This document shows, in pieces, positions 17,328 to 27,380 of a stretch of DNA of 64,000 nucleotides. How positions within the stretch are numbered: the stretch's first letter is position 1; each line of letters begins with the position of its first letter. Source of the stretch: Pseudoteredinibacter isoporae_A (GTDB lineage: Bacteria > Pseudomonadota > Gammaproteobacteria > Pseudomonadales > Cellvibrionaceae). A program made the translations under genes and the position numbers. The notes beneath the pieces are model-generated. The model did no database searches, was not told where the DNA came from, and saw nothing but the letters and a program-made list of their open reading frames with translations. The stretch lies in the NCBI RefSeq assembly GCF_040372805.1, contig NZ_BAABWJ010000005.1, positions 220,420 through 284,419 of the forward strand, read 5' to 3'.

Positions 17328-19895
17328 TTAGAAGCGGTAGCCCAAATCCACACCAACCATCCGGGGCAGACGACGAGCAACAGTGTGGGAGCCCACAGCA
17401 CTACCCGGGCCGGTGTAATCCAGCAGATCGTCTTCATCGGTCAGGTTGTTTGCCCACAGAGCAACACTCCAGCTGTCATCTGAACTGATCAGACTGACAC
17501 GGGCATTAACGGTAAAGTAATCCTCGATCTCCTCACCGCGCAGCTGACCGATACGATCATCAACCCAGTTGTAGTCTCCACGGAAAACCAGATCACCCAC
17601 GCTTACCGGCACAGTGTATTCACCCATGATGTAGAACTTATGCTCTGGTGTGTTCGCCAACGGCTGACCGGTTTGGTCGCGCTCACCGAAGATCACGTCG
17701 TAACGGGTAATTTCAGTGTCCAGGAAGCTGTAGTTGGCCGACATAAAGAACGCGTCAGTCACAGACCAATACAATTCCATATCAACACCCTTACCTTCCG
17801 CATCGGCCGTGGTAATGTTGTAACTTGGAATGGCATTCGTTGGGCCAATCAACTGCAGATCCTGCTTGTTGTCATACTCGTAGAAGTACGCCGCTACGTT
17901 ATAGCGCAGGTCACCTTCAAGGAAATCGCCCTTAAAGCCGATCTCATAGTTAGTCACTTCTTCCTGATCAAAGGTTGGCTTGATACCAGGACCAAAACTC
18001 AAGCTATTAAAGCCCCCAGACTTAAAGCCCGTTGCGACGCTACCGTAAACCATTGCGTCCTGGCTGATAAAGTAATCCACCACAAAACGACCGGACAGCG
18101 CGTCCCAGTCTTCGTCGTAACGCTGGATAACGTTGCCACCATCGTTACCGGCGTTAAAGAAGAACAAACCCAGTGGCAAAGGTTGACCAAGAATACTGGT
18201 TAGGAAGCTGTTTTCGGGACGGTAACCGGTTTGAACCGTAAAGCTCTTCTCATCGTAGGTATAACGCAGGCCGGCACTGATGTTCACCGAGTCATTCACC
18301 GCGTAAGTGAAGTCGGTGTACAAGGCCGTGCTTTCATAAGTACCAGTGTTGCGTACGGACTCATTCCAGGCAGGATCATTGTTCAGACGCGCTTGAATCT
18401 GTGGCAACAAACAACCACCAATCGCCGCAGTTGGACCCGCAGCGGCGGCTACATCACCAGCGTTACTAGGACCGCAGCTCACCAAATGCAAAGCACCGTA
18501 TGGGCTGCTGGGGTTAAACGGGTTTGGGCTGGCCGCATAGGCAGAGAATAAGAAGCTGGACAAGGCCAGACCATTCAAGCCCGCGCCAACCAAGGTGCCA
18601 CGCACACCATTGACGACTTCTGCAATTTCCTGTTCGGAGGAATTCCCATCGATACCCAGCTGCGCACCGGAAAGCTGCACGGGAGACGCCAGCAAGGCGT
18701 TCGGGTCAGCCAACAAAGCGTTATAGATCGCAAAATTTTCCAGCATGTTGGTGGTCGCAGTCGCTTCGGTAGTGTGATCAACATGCTCTTTGCTGTAGGC
18801 CGCACCTACGGTCCACTTCAAGTCTTCCCAATCGCCGACCAAACGAAACTCTTGTGAAAACTGGTCCTGATCATCAATGTTTTCAGAAGAAAAGTGATGG
18901 CCAGGATCAGAAGAACCATCTTCGTCGTTCACAAAATTTACGTTCATGGAACGGTACGCCGTGATCGACGTGAATGTCGCCGCTTCAAACTCGTGATTAA
19001 CTTCAATGGAGGTACCAAACAGATCGCGCTCTTCCAAAGAAGTCGTGTCGAGAGATACATCACCGTATAAATCGAATGGGCCGTTTACGTTACCTGCCGC
19101 GTACACACTCTGAGTAGTGGTGTATACCGTACCGGAATTCTGAGACAACTCACTGTACTCGCCACGCCAAATGACTTCGGTATCGTCGGAGGCATCCCAA
19201 CGAATGGAGCCGCGCACAGACTGGCTGTCCACGTCATTCAGATCCGGGCCATTCACATTATTCAAATAACCGTTGCGGCTATTAACGGTACCACTCAGAC
19301 GCGCAGCTACAGTATCGCTGATGGGCTGGTTGATAACAAAGCTGGCTTTTTTCTTACCGTAATTACCCAAGCTCAGGTTAATGGCACGCTCGGCTTCATC
19401 GCCCGGCTTTTTGGTAATGTAATGAATGGCACCACCGGTTGCATTGCGCCCAAACAACGTCCCCTGGGGACCTTTCAGGATCTCGATTCGCTCGACATCT
19501 TCCAGAGGAATCTCGGCGCCTGCACCTCGCGCGGCATAAACGCCATCAACGTACAGGGCAATCGCCGGATCGGAACCTACGGTAAAATCGTCGGTTTGGA
19601 TACCACGAACATTGTAGTTCGCCTGGGTTACACTCTCATTGTTCATTTCAACACCCGCCGTGGCACGGCCGATGTCACTGATGCTCTCGGCACCCATCTC
19701 TTTCAATGAGTCACCACTGAAAGCGGAAATAGAAATTGGAACATCCTGCAGGTTCTGTTCACGCTTTTGCGCGGTAACCACCACTTCCTCCAACAAGGAA
19801 GACGCCTGAACCCACATGGGTGTTGCAGTAACGGCACTGAATGCAACCGCTACAGACAGACTTTTAACGGGGAACGGAATTCGATTGTGTTTCAT
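17328..19895 (-). CDS. TonB-dependent outer-membrane receptor
   Basis: The 855-residue protein has a signal peptide ending near WVQASS. A TonB-box-like segment LEEVVVTAQKREQNLQDVP follows, then the plug domain (VERIEILKGPQGTLFGRNATGGAIHYI) and a 22-strand barrel ending in a terminal aromatic, DLGYRF. It imports a scarce ligand across the outer membrane using TonB-ExbBD energy. The barrel type is that of broad marine receptors, and the ligand cannot be read from sequence. No Fur box was found upstream, so an iron role is not implied. GAGAAGAG precedes the ATG. Confidence 0.93.
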   Translation of the reverse strand: MKHNRIPFPVKSLSVAVAFSAVTATPMWVQASSLLEEVVVTAQKREQNLQDVPISISAFSGDSLKEMGAESISDIGRATAGVEMNNESVTQANYNVRGIQTDDFTVGSDPAIALYVDGVYAARGAGAEIPLEDVERIEILKGPQGTLFGRNATGGAIHYITKKPGDEAERAINLSLGNYGKKKASFVINQPISDTVAARLSGTVNSRNGYLNNVNGPDLNDVDSQSVRGSIRWDASDDTEVIWRGEYSELSQNSGTVYTTTQSVYAAGNVNGPFDLYGDVSLDTTSLEERDLFGTSIEVNHEFEAATFTSITAYRSMNVNFVNDEDGSSDPGHHFSSENIDDQDQFSQEFRLVGDWEDLKWTVGAAYSKEHVDHTTEATATTNMLENFAIYNALLADPNALLASPVQLSGAQLGIDGNSSEQEIAEVVNGVRGTLVGAGLNGLALSSFLFSAYAASPNPFNPSSPYGALHLVSCGPSNAGDVAAAAGPTAAIGGCLLPQIQARLNNDPAWNESVRNTGTYESTALYTDFTYAVNDSVNISAGLRYTYDEKSFTVQTGYRPENSFLTSILGQPLPLGLFFFNAGNDGGNVIQRYDEDWDALSGRFVVDYFISQDAMVYGSVATGFKSGGFNSLSFGPGIKPTFDQEEVTNYEIGFKGDFLEGDLRYNVAAYFYEYDNKQDLQLIGPTNAIPSYNITTADAEGKGVDMELYWSVTDAFFMSANYSFLDTEITRYDVIFGERDQTGQPLANTPEHKFYIMGEYTVPVSVGDLVFRGDYNWVDDRIGQLRGEEIEDYFTVNARVSLISSDDSWSVALWANNLTDEDDLLDYTGPGSAVGSHTVARRLPRMVGVDLGYRF

Positions 19896-20212
19896 ACTCT
19901 TCTCAAAATTTTGTTCTAAAAATAAGCAACTGCTAAAACAGTAAAAAGCGAATTATTATAGAACACCTGTTTCCGTAACCACTTTCCGAGCCACCCATTT
20001 ACACTGTCTTTTTTCGCCAATTCAACGGGCATACCCTGCAACACGATTGTTTTTAAATCATCATGTGTATTTTTCAAACAAAGAATAAGAACGCATGGAT
20101 TTTCAATCAAAATCACAGATTCGCATCACCGGAAATGCCATTCGGCATTGCGTTTACCCTGCGCCGTGAAAATGACTGCTTTTTGTACTCGATCAAAAAA
20201 ATGACACGCATA
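19896..20212. other. intergenic region between the two TonB receptor genes
   Basis: About 300 AT-rich bases that should contain the promoter of the 17328-19895 receptor gene. I see no gene, no Fur box and no obvious operator. A terminator for the upstream receptor lies at the right end. Confidence 0.5.
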
Positions 20213-20240
20213 AAAAAAGCCGGCGCAAAGGCCGGCTTTT
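20213..20240 (-). terminator. terminator after the second TonB receptor gene
   Basis: AAAAGCCGGC and GCCGGCTTTT arms around a 6-base loop. On the minus strand seven T residues follow. It lies 22 bases beyond the stop of the 20262-22850 gene. Confidence 0.9.
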
Positions 20241-20261
20241 CGCGTTGCTTCAGACGTTAAA

Positions 20262-22850
20262 TTAAAAGTCTGCGCTGACGCGCATGTACCAGAAGGCACC
20301 GTTGAAACCGAATGGTGAAGTAATTGCGTGTTGCTGACCCAAGAAGTTCAGTACACCGTTACCTTCGCGATCAGGGTACTCGTCGAAGATGTTTTCACCA
20401 CCAATGGCTACCGTGTATTTGTCATCAAAGACAACACGTGCTTCCAAATCAACCAGAACCGCACTGCCATAGCTGAAGACATCACTGCCGTCGCCTGGAC
20501 CGAACAAGCCGCCAGTGGATTTCCAATCGCCGTAACGGTTCACGCGCAGCAAACCTTCAAAGATGTCCTGAGTGTAGTTGAAGCTCAACACACTGTTGTG
20601 CTCAGGCACCTGATTCTCAAGATCGAACACTCGACCATTGTTAATAGTACCCGACTTAATGTCAGAAACATCTTGCTGGTTATAGTTGTGGCGGAAATCC
20701 ACATCCAGTCGACCATCACCCACTTCAAACGAGCTGTGGATATTCAAATCAACACCAGAAACATTGGATTCAAAACCGTTCACGAAGAAGTTACCGTTAC
20801 TGCCCAGCAACAAAGAAGCGTTCGGGATACCCGCCGCCTGCAATTGCGCCAACTCAGAATCACCAATGGTGAAATTCTGCAGAGCAATACGATCTTCGAT
20901 GGTAATGTCGTAGAAATCCATGGTAATAGTTGTGCTATCACCTGGGGTGTACACAAAACCAATCGTGTAACTGGTGGACTCTTCCGGAGTCAGATCCTGG
21001 GCACCCAGTGCAACGGCAATTGGGTGATTCACTGGGTAAGTACCACTTGGAATCAGGTTACCACTGGAATCTGAAGTGGTGGTGACGTTCAAGGTGTTCA
21101 CCTGACCAGGAGTCGGAGCACGGAAGCCGGTGTTAGCCGTCGCACGTACTGCAAACTGCTCAGTAAATTCAAAACGACCGGAAATTTTCCAATCCAGAGT
21201 TGAACCGAACTCTTCAAAGTCTTCATAACGCAATGCTACCGCCGCAGACAGTTGGTCCGTCAGATCGGTTTCCGCATCGACATAGAAGGCATAACTTTCA
21301 CTATCGAAAGTGCCGGCAGACTCAACTGGGAAGCCTTGGAAACCGTCGGAACCCAGACCGAAAATAGTCGTGGTTGGACCCGCTTGAATGGAAGCAGCAT
21401 CGCCTGCACCAATTTTGTATGACTCTTCACGCCACTCGAAACCAAAACCCAGGTTCAGTGGAGAATCGTCCCAGGTTTTTACAAAGTCAGCGTTCAAGCC
21501 AGATTCTTCCTGAGTCAGCGTACCAGGCTTAAAGCTGGTCGGAGACAATCGACCCAAACTGGGGTTGATACTCTGTTGCAGAACGTATTCAACTTCGTTC
21601 TCAGCAGAACGTACACGTACATCCCAAGTCAGGTTTGGATTGAATTCGCCTTTCGCACCCAGAACAACACTGTAGTCACTGATGTTGGCACCAAACAATG
21701 GGCTGTAACCACCAGGGAATAATTCGTGAATCGGGTTACGCAGCACAAAACCGCTTGGACTGTTGCTGTCTGCTGTCAAATAATCTGCAGGGTTCAAGCC
21801 CTGGCTCACAATGCTGTTGACGATGTCTGCGGAGGCATTGTCTGGCAAGCCATCACCGTCGGCATCAATCTGCAAAGTGGTACGCGCAGCAATATTCTGC
21901 TGGTCTGCTGCCGTAGGCAGTACCGGTGTGCGGTAGAAGAAACCGGACAGAGTTTCGTTATCCAGATAAGAGAAGTTACCGTAAACTTCGGTCGTTTCGT
22001 TAATATCGATACCGGCATTCACAAACAGTTTCAGAGCTTCGATGTCGGGATCACCCCAACGCTGACCAAAACCGTTGTATGGCACATTACTGTCACCCAC
22101 GATATCGCCCACGGACGCGGCATCAGGACGTGGCGTACCACGGCTGGTGATATCAGAAGCGCTGTATTCGATGGTGGTGTTGATAAAACCGTTTTCAGTC
22201 AGTGGCAAACCAAAGTTCGCGCTGACCATGGAACGCTCACCATCACCTTCGCTGTACTCACCGTATTGTGCCGCTAGGCTAAGGCCTTCATTGGAATCGT
22301 TGAGAACCAGGTTCACAACACCCGCAATGGCATCAGAGCCGTACTGGGCCGAGGCACCATCACGTAACACTTCAACGCGCTTGATGGCCGCTGATGGGAA
22401 GGCTGAAAAGTCGACACCCTGCGAACCCTGGTTAGTGGTACCCAGTGGCGCCAACTGCAGGTTAACCAGTGCAGAACGGTGACGACGTGTGCCGTTGACG
22501 GTAACCAAGGTGTGGTCAGGCGACAAGTTACGCAGCGTAACTGGACGAACAAACGCCGTACCATCCGCAATCGGGAAACGCTGGGTATTCAGAGACGGGG
22601 CAACTTTGGTTAATGAATCGGTTAGGTTAAAAGACGCCTGCTGACCCAATTCACCGCCACCCATAACATCAATCGGGGACAGGGTTTCTTCAGGGGACAA
22701 GCCTTCTTTACGGGTACCAATGGTGACAACTTCTTCAAGTAACTGATCATCACTATTGACCTGCGCCACCGTGGTATTTGCACTGGCAGCAACAGCTATC
22801 GCGAGGGCCGATTTTAAAAACAGGCGCTGCGAATACTTGCGGTTAGACAT
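20262..22850 (-). CDS. TonB-dependent outer-membrane receptor (second)
   Basis: The 862-residue receptor has a signal peptide cut near NTTVAQ, a TonB box DQLLEEVVTIGTRKEG, and a plug in which VTLRNLSPDHTLVTVNG, the RRHRSALVN motif and VEVLRDGASAQYGSDAIAGV are typical of a marine receptor subclass. A barrel ends in a terminal aromatic (YMRVSADF). Similar receptors are often associated with peptide, carbohydrate or siderophore uptake; the ligand is not determinable here. AGGAGAG precedes the ATG. The protein is clearly different in sequence from the neighbouring receptor, so this is not a recent tandem duplication. Confidence 0.93.
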   Translation of the reverse strand: MSNRKYSQRLFLKSALAIAVAASANTTVAQVNSDDQLLEEVVTIGTRKEGLSPEETLSPIDVMGGGELGQQASFNLTDSLTKVAPSLNTQRFPIADGTAFVRPVTLRNLSPDHTLVTVNGTRRHRSALVNLQLAPLGTTNQGSQGVDFSAFPSAAIKRVEVLRDGASAQYGSDAIAGVVNLVLNDSNEGLSLAAQYGEYSEGDGERSMVSANFGLPLTENGFINTTIEYSASDITSRGTPRPDAASVGDIVGDSNVPYNGFGQRWGDPDIEALKLFVNAGIDINETTEVYGNFSYLDNETLSGFFYRTPVLPTAADQQNIAARTTLQIDADGDGLPDNASADIVNSIVSQGLNPADYLTADSNSPSGFVLRNPIHELFPGGYSPLFGANISDYSVVLGAKGEFNPNLTWDVRVRSAENEVEYVLQQSINPSLGRLSPTSFKPGTLTQEESGLNADFVKTWDDSPLNLGFGFEWREESYKIGAGDAASIQAGPTTTIFGLGSDGFQGFPVESAGTFDSESYAFYVDAETDLTDQLSAAVALRYEDFEEFGSTLDWKISGRFEFTEQFAVRATANTGFRAPTPGQVNTLNVTTTSDSSGNLIPSGTYPVNHPIAVALGAQDLTPEESTSYTIGFVYTPGDSTTITMDFYDITIEDRIALQNFTIGDSELAQLQAAGIPNASLLLGSNGNFFVNGFESNVSGVDLNIHSSFEVGDGRLDVDFRHNYNQQDVSDIKSGTINNGRVFDLENQVPEHNSVLSFNYTQDIFEGLLRVNRYGDWKSTGGLFGPGDGSDVFSYGSAVLVDLEARVVFDDKYTVAIGGENIFDEYPDREGNGVLNFLGQQHAITSPFGFNGAFWYMRVSADF

Positions 22851-23252
22851 GGATGCTCTCCTATCACATGACCCATTTGGGCCGATTATTATTTTTTAGG
22901 GAGGTCTGGCAGTGAATGTTTTTTGTTCATTCTTATCTCTACCAGTCCGCTATGGTGCCGCGTTGATTCTTTATATTGCGACCCACCTTAGACGATGGAA
23001 CTCACAGAAAATGCTTGAGCCATTTCGCTCGAGCACCGATCAACACTGACATTGGACGCAATTATTACAGTTTTAAATTGAAATATATATCTAAAATGCT
23101 GAATAAATCTTTGCTTTTATTTCGATAAAAAGTCTTAAACGACTTATATTTATTCAAATTAATCAAACTTACAGCACATTATAAAAATCTGGCGATAAAT
23201 CGAAAGACGCCTCGTCGCTAAAAACGGGCAACTTATGGCTTGTTAGAACGGT
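22851..23252. other. intergenic region where ccmH and ccmI would be expected
   Basis: About 400 bases, strongly AT-rich around 23080-23180, with no gene-like frame. It must hold the receptor promoter. In many gammaproteobacteria the ccm operon continues here with ccmH and ccmI, but no remnant of either is visible. Confidence 0.55.
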
Positions 23253-23783
23253 CTATTTTTCGGAAAGCTCGTTGATGATAGGCATGAAATCCCGCTGCCA
23301 AACTTTGTCGTCCACAACCCCGACATGCTTGTGGCGGATAATGCCTTGTTGGTCGACCAGATAAGATTCTGGCGCACCAAATACCCCCAGATCCAGCCCA
23401 AGACGACCACTGCGGTCCATAACACTGTATTCATAAGGGTCTTTTAAATCGGCCAGCCACTGACGTGCGGCGTCGGGTTGATCTTTGTAGTTCACACCGA
23501 CCACTCGCACGCCCTGCTCCGCTAACTCCAGCAAATAGGGATGCTCAACACGACACACCACGCACCAGGTGGCCCAAACATTGACCAAAGTGATTTTGCC
23601 CTCAAAATCCTTTTCGGTTTTCAGGGCATTTTCATCTTTTAAAATACCCAGCGAAAAGCTGGGAAAGGCTTTATCTTTCAAAGCCGAAGGCATTGCGGTG
23701 GGGTCCAGAGACAGCCCCTTCCACAACAAGGCTGCAAGACCAATAAAGATGGCGAGAGGAATAAAGAGTTTTAAACGCGCCAT
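23253..23783 (-). CDS. ccmG: cytochrome c maturation thioredoxin CcmG (DsbE)
   Basis: The 176-residue protein has one N-terminal membrane anchor (residues 5-22) and a periplasmic thioredoxin domain. The active site is WATWCVVCRVEHP with Cys74 and Cys77. It keeps apocytochrome c CXXCH cysteines and CcmH reduced before heme attachment, using electrons from DsbD. The ATG at 23783 with GGAG upstream is chosen over a longer frame that begins inside ccmF. It is the last gene of the operon. The active site CVVC differs from the more common CxPC of other family members, lacking the proline. Confidence 0.93.
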   Translation of the reverse strand: MARLKLFIPLAIFIGLAALLWKGLSLDPTAMPSALKDKAFPSFSLGILKDENALKTEKDFEGKITLVNVWATWCVVCRVEHPYLLELAEQGVRVVGVNYKDQPDAARQWLADLKDPYEYSVMDRSGRLGLDLGVFGAPESYLVDQQGIIRHKHVGVVDDKVWQRDFMPIINELSEK

Positions 23784-23854
23784 GATCGCTCCTGGCCAAT
23801 AAACAATCGAAACCGTTCTCTCGCCGCCAAGGCAAACGAGAGAACATGAACACA

Positions 23855-25828
23855 TCAGGCTGGGTTCAGCGCTTCCGCTTCCGGGCGTAACACTTTCAAA
23901 CGACGATAACGCTTATCCGCTACCGCGATAAAACCGCCAAAGCCCATCATCAAGCACCCCAACCAAATCCACATGATAAAAGGTTTTACATAGACTCGGA
24001 CCGCCCAAGCGCCCTCACCCAGATGTTCGCCCATTGCCATATACAAATCCCGCCCGATTGAGGAATCAACCGCCGCTTCGGTCATCATATTGCCACCGGA
24101 AAAATAACGTCGTTTTTCCGGCCCCAATGTTGCGACTTCCTGACCATCACGACTGACAACCACTTGAGCACGATCAGCGACGTAGTTTGGCCCACGAACC
24201 CCTTCTGTGCCTTCAAATGTAAACTCATAGGCACCGACACTCACGCTATCACCGGGCACGATACGCACATCACTCTGCACGCTGTAGATGGAACTTAGGC
24301 CACCACCAATTACTGTCAAACCCATACCCACATGAGCACACATCATGGCGTAGAAACTGGCGTTCATATTGAACAGCTGCGAAAACGTCGAACCGCGTTT
24401 TGCATTGGCTTTGTGCCACCAATCGCGCAAACTGACGGTAATCACCCAAAAGCCCAATGCGGCACAAAGCCAGCCTTTCCAATGGAAACTGTCGCCGTAC
24501 ATAAACGCGACCGCAAAGCCCATCAAAATCGCAGCCACAGCGGGCAACCACAAGAAATTAGCTAAGCGTTCGCCCTTACTTTTTTTCCACTGGGAAATCG
24601 AACCAATCCCCAACAGGAAACTGAGCGCCAACACCAAGGGCACAAAAAATGCGTTAAAGAACGGAGGGCCCACAGAAATGCGACCAAGCCCCATGGCATC
24701 AGCAATCAAGGGGTATAAGGTGCCCAACAACACGGTCAACATAATGACCATGAGTAACATATTGTTGAGCAGTAAAAACATTTCACGAGACATCCAGCCA
24801 AACGTCGCCACCGCTCGCATAGTCGGCGCTTTCAAGGCGTAGATCGTCAGAGAACCACCAACGACTAAGGCCAGGAACCCTAAAATAAAGACGCCCCGCT
24901 CCGGATCCGTTGCAAATGCATGCACCGACGTAATGACGCCAGAGCGAACCAGAAAGGTTCCCAATAGGCTCAAAGAGAACGCAAAAATGGCCAGTAAAAT
25001 CGTCCAGCTTTTGAATACTCCCCGTTTCTCAGTAACCGCCAGAGAATGGATCAACGCTGTGGAAACCAACCACGGCATAAACGAGGCATTTTCAACTGGG
25101 TCCCAGAACCACCAACCGCCCCAACCGAGCTCGTAGTACGCCCACCAACTGCCCAAGGCGATTCCCAATGTCAGGAAGGCCCAAGCGGCGGTTGCCCAGG
25201 GACGAGACCATCGCGCCCAGGCACTGTCCAAACGCCCAGACAATAAGGCCGCAATAGCGAACGCAAAATTCACGCTCAATCCCACATAACCCATATACAG
25301 TACAGGAGGGTGAAAAATAAACGCCGGATCTTGCAGCAAAGGATTAAGATCGCGACCCTCACTGGGCGTGTCAGGCAGCAGGCGATCAAAAGGATTGGAG
25401 GTCAGCAGCATAAACAGCAAAAAGCCAATACACAAAAAGCCAAGCACCGAGAGCACCCGCGCCACCATAACCATCGGTAGGGATCGACTCAAACAGGCAA
25501 CGGTAAAAGTCCACCCCGCCAACATCAGTACCCACAACAGAAAGGAGCCTTCATGGCCGCCCCACACCGCTGAAAATTTGTAGTACCAAGGCAACATGGA
25601 GTTTGATGTCGTTGCGACATAGGCAACGGAAAAATCACTTTCCATAAATGAAATGGTCAAACAGGCGTAAGCCAAGCCCACAAACACAAATACGCCAGTC
25701 GCCAGGCTGCGGCCACTGCGCATCCACAACAGATTATTTTGATAGCTGCCCAGCATAGGTATCGCGGCCAGCAAAAAAGAAAGGCCCAATGCGACAATGA
25801 GGGCAATGTGTCCAAGTTCAGCAGTCAT
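23855..25828 (-). CDS. ccmF: cytochrome c heme lyase subunit CcmF
   Basis: The roughly 657-residue protein spans the membrane about 15 times. It carries the tryptophan-rich WWD motif GWGGWWFWDPVENASFMPWL and further conserved histidines (PPVLYMGY, the HIALIVALG start region). With CcmH and CcmI it joins heme from holo-CcmE to apocytochrome c in the periplasm. I start at the ATG at 25828, one codon after a GTG, with GGAG five bases upstream. It sits between ccmE and ccmG as in most proteobacteria. Confidence 0.96.
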   Translation of the reverse strand: MTAELGHIALIVALGLSFLLAAIPMLGSYQNNLLWMRSGRSLATGVFVFVGLAYACLTISFMESDFSVAYVATTSNSMLPWYYKFSAVWGGHEGSFLLWVLMLAGWTFTVACLSRSLPMVMVARVLSVLGFLCIGFLLFMLLTSNPFDRLLPDTPSEGRDLNPLLQDPAFIFHPPVLYMGYVGLSVNFAFAIAALLSGRLDSAWARWSRPWATAAWAFLTLGIALGSWWAYYELGWGGWWFWDPVENASFMPWLVSTALIHSLAVTEKRGVFKSWTILLAIFAFSLSLLGTFLVRSGVITSVHAFATDPERGVFILGFLALVVGGSLTIYALKAPTMRAVATFGWMSREMFLLLNNMLLMVIMLTVLLGTLYPLIADAMGLGRISVGPPFFNAFFVPLVLALSFLLGIGSISQWKKSKGERLANFLWLPAVAAILMGFAVAFMYGDSFHWKGWLCAALGFWVITVSLRDWWHKANAKRGSTFSQLFNMNASFYAMMCAHVGMGLTVIGGGLSSIYSVQSDVRIVPGDSVSVGAYEFTFEGTEGVRGPNYVADRAQVVVSRDGQEVATLGPEKRRYFSGGNMMTEAAVDSSIGRDLYMAMGEHLGEGAWAVRVYVKPFIMWIWLGCLMMGFGGFIAVADKRYRRLKVLRPEAEALNPA

Positions 25829-25842
25829 CACGGCTCCAGAGA

Positions 25843-26337
25843 TTAGTATTTTTTATTGCCTGACATATCCATGCCTTCACAACTGGCTTGGTGTGAAGTA
25901 CCGGTTTCAGCACTGGCATTAGCCATGGCTTCTGCAACTTCCGGTGGCGTATAATTTTCATCGTGTTTCGCCAAGACCTGTTCTGCCATAAACACACCGT
26001 TCTGCACCTGACCATTGACTACTGCAGCTTCCCCTTCACTAAACAAATCCGGAAGAATACCAGTGTATTGTACCGGCATGTCTGCACTGCCATCGGTGAT
26101 GGAAAAGCGTACCGCCAAATCGGTTTCGCTGCGTCGAACAGATCCTGGAACCACGCAACCACCCGCACGAATATTAACGCCTTCCGGCGCTTCGCCATTC
26201 ACAAGCTTGGAGGGGGGATAAAACAAATTAATGTTTTTACTCAGTGCAAATGCCATCAGACCAATGGCCACTGAAGAAAAAACAACAATAAACAGGACGA
26301 TCATCAAACGCTGTTTACGCACCGGGTGCATCGGCAT
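25843..26337 (-). CDS. ccmE: heme chaperone CcmE
   Basis: The 164-residue protein has one membrane anchor (residues about 11-31) and a periplasmic OB-fold. Heme attaches covalently through His125, with Tyr129 nearby, in LAKHDENYTPPE. FSITDGSADMPVQYTGILPDLFSEG is the typical beta-barrel region (strand core PVQYTGILPDLF). It carries heme from CcmABCD to CcmF. The C-terminal tail after the HxxxY motif is a flexible 30-residue extension, as usual. It lies between ccmD and ccmF. Confidence 0.95.
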   Translation of the reverse strand: MPMHPVRKQRLMIVLFIVVFSSVAIGLMAFALSKNINLFYPPSKLVNGEAPEGVNIRAGGCVVPGSVRRSETDLAVRFSITDGSADMPVQYTGILPDLFSEGEAAVVNGQVQNGVFMAEQVLAKHDENYTPPEVAEAMANASAETGTSHQASCEGMDMSGNKKY

Positions 26338-26401
26338 AATACTTCTCTTTTTTATCAGAATCGTTAACGTTCAAGCAGGCCTTCAAGAGGCTCTTTTAGC
26401 T

Positions 26402-26602
26402 TTATTCCATGCTTTGGAAAGCTTGCTGTTCCGCCAGCTTTTCCTGACGTTGTAACTGTTTGCGAATCGCGTTTTTTCTCAACATCGGAGATAGCACGAT
26501 ATAACTAATAGCAATCACGGCCGCAATGTAACACGCCCAGACATAAGGGCCATGGCCAGCCATTGACATAAACTCGGCAAAACTTTCAAAACGAAATTGC
26601 AT
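26402..26602 (-). CDS. ccmD: heme exporter accessory protein CcmD
   Basis: The 66-residue protein has one membrane helix in the typical CcmD context: FAEFMSMAGHGPYVWACYIAA, then a basic cytoplasmic tail (RKNAIRKQLQRQEKL). CcmD helps release holo-CcmE from CcmABC. It lies between ccmC and ccmE, nine bases from ccmC. Identification rests on the motif plus operon position. Confidence 0.9.
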   Translation of the reverse strand: MQFRFESFAEFMSMAGHGPYVWACYIAAVIAISYIVLSPMLRKNAIRKQLQRQEKLAEQQAFQSME

Positions 26603-26611
26603 TTTTCTCTC

Positions 26612-27352
26612 TCAGACCTTGTTCAGCAAGGCGTGTTTTACCCAGTTGGTTTTCATTTCTCGCTGGAGAATTTCACTGCGCGTCGCCGCCAACAGCGCCC
26701 AAGTAAAGAATATATAAAAACCGGTAATCATTCCCAGCAGAGGATACAACATTTCAGGCGCAATACTGCTCGACGTCATTTTGATGGACGCTGGCTGATG
26801 CAAAGTGAACCACCAATCCACGGACTTGTAGATGATAGGAATATTCACGGTACCGACCAGGCTTAAAATGGCACTGGCTTTATCGGCCACTTCCTGCTCA
26901 CGAAAGGCCTCTTGTAGCGCAATCACACCGAGATACAAAAACAACAGAATTAACACAGACGTTAGGCGCGCATCCCAAACCCAATAAGTTCCCCAGGTTG
27001 GTTTGCCCCATACAGCACCGGTAAATAAGGCCATCGCCGTCAGCACCGCACCGATAGGTGCCGCAACTTTCATCACCATATAAGACAGCTTCATTTTCCA
27101 GATCAATCCGATCGCACCGGCAACAGCCATCACATAATAAGCCGCCATTGCAACAATCGACGCCGGCACGTGCAGATACATAATTCGGTAACTGTTGCCC
27201 TGTTTGGCATCCATTGGCGCAAAGCCCAGCGCCCAAATGGACCCACTGACAATCATCAACAGACTGATACTCAGCAACCAAGGCATCCAAGCATTGGTTT
27301 TTTCATAAAACCACTTTGGGGAGCCTAATCTGTGGAACCACTGCCAAGCCAA
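26612..27352 (-). CDS. ccmC: heme-handling protein CcmC
   Basis: The 246-residue protein has six membrane spans and the WWD-type motif WGTYWVWDARLTSVLILLF, plus the histidines of MYLHVPAS and the second conserved loop. It loads heme onto CcmE. The start codon appears to be TTG: the family N-terminus WQWFHRLGSPKWFY begins here, no ATG is available, and GAGAGAGG lies seven bases upstream. That makes a TTG start well supported. Confidence 0.94.
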   Translation of the reverse strand: MAWQWFHRLGSPKWFYEKTNAWMPWLLSISLLMIVSGSIWALGFAPMDAKQGNSYRIMYLHVPASIVAMAAYYVMAVAGAIGLIWKMKLSYMVMKVAAPIGAVLTAMALFTGAVWGKPTWGTYWVWDARLTSVLILLFLYLGVIALQEAFREQEVADKASAILSLVGTVNIPIIYKSVDWWFTLHQPASIKMTSSSIAPEMLYPLLGMITGFYIFFTWALLAATRSEILQREMKTNWVKHALLNKV

Positions 27353-27380
27353 CGTTCGCCTCTCTCAGCCCTTCGGGGCG

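Noticed and set aside
17328..22850. Tandem duplication of TonB receptors
   Set aside because: The two proteins differ in plug and barrel throughout, so recent duplication is not supported.
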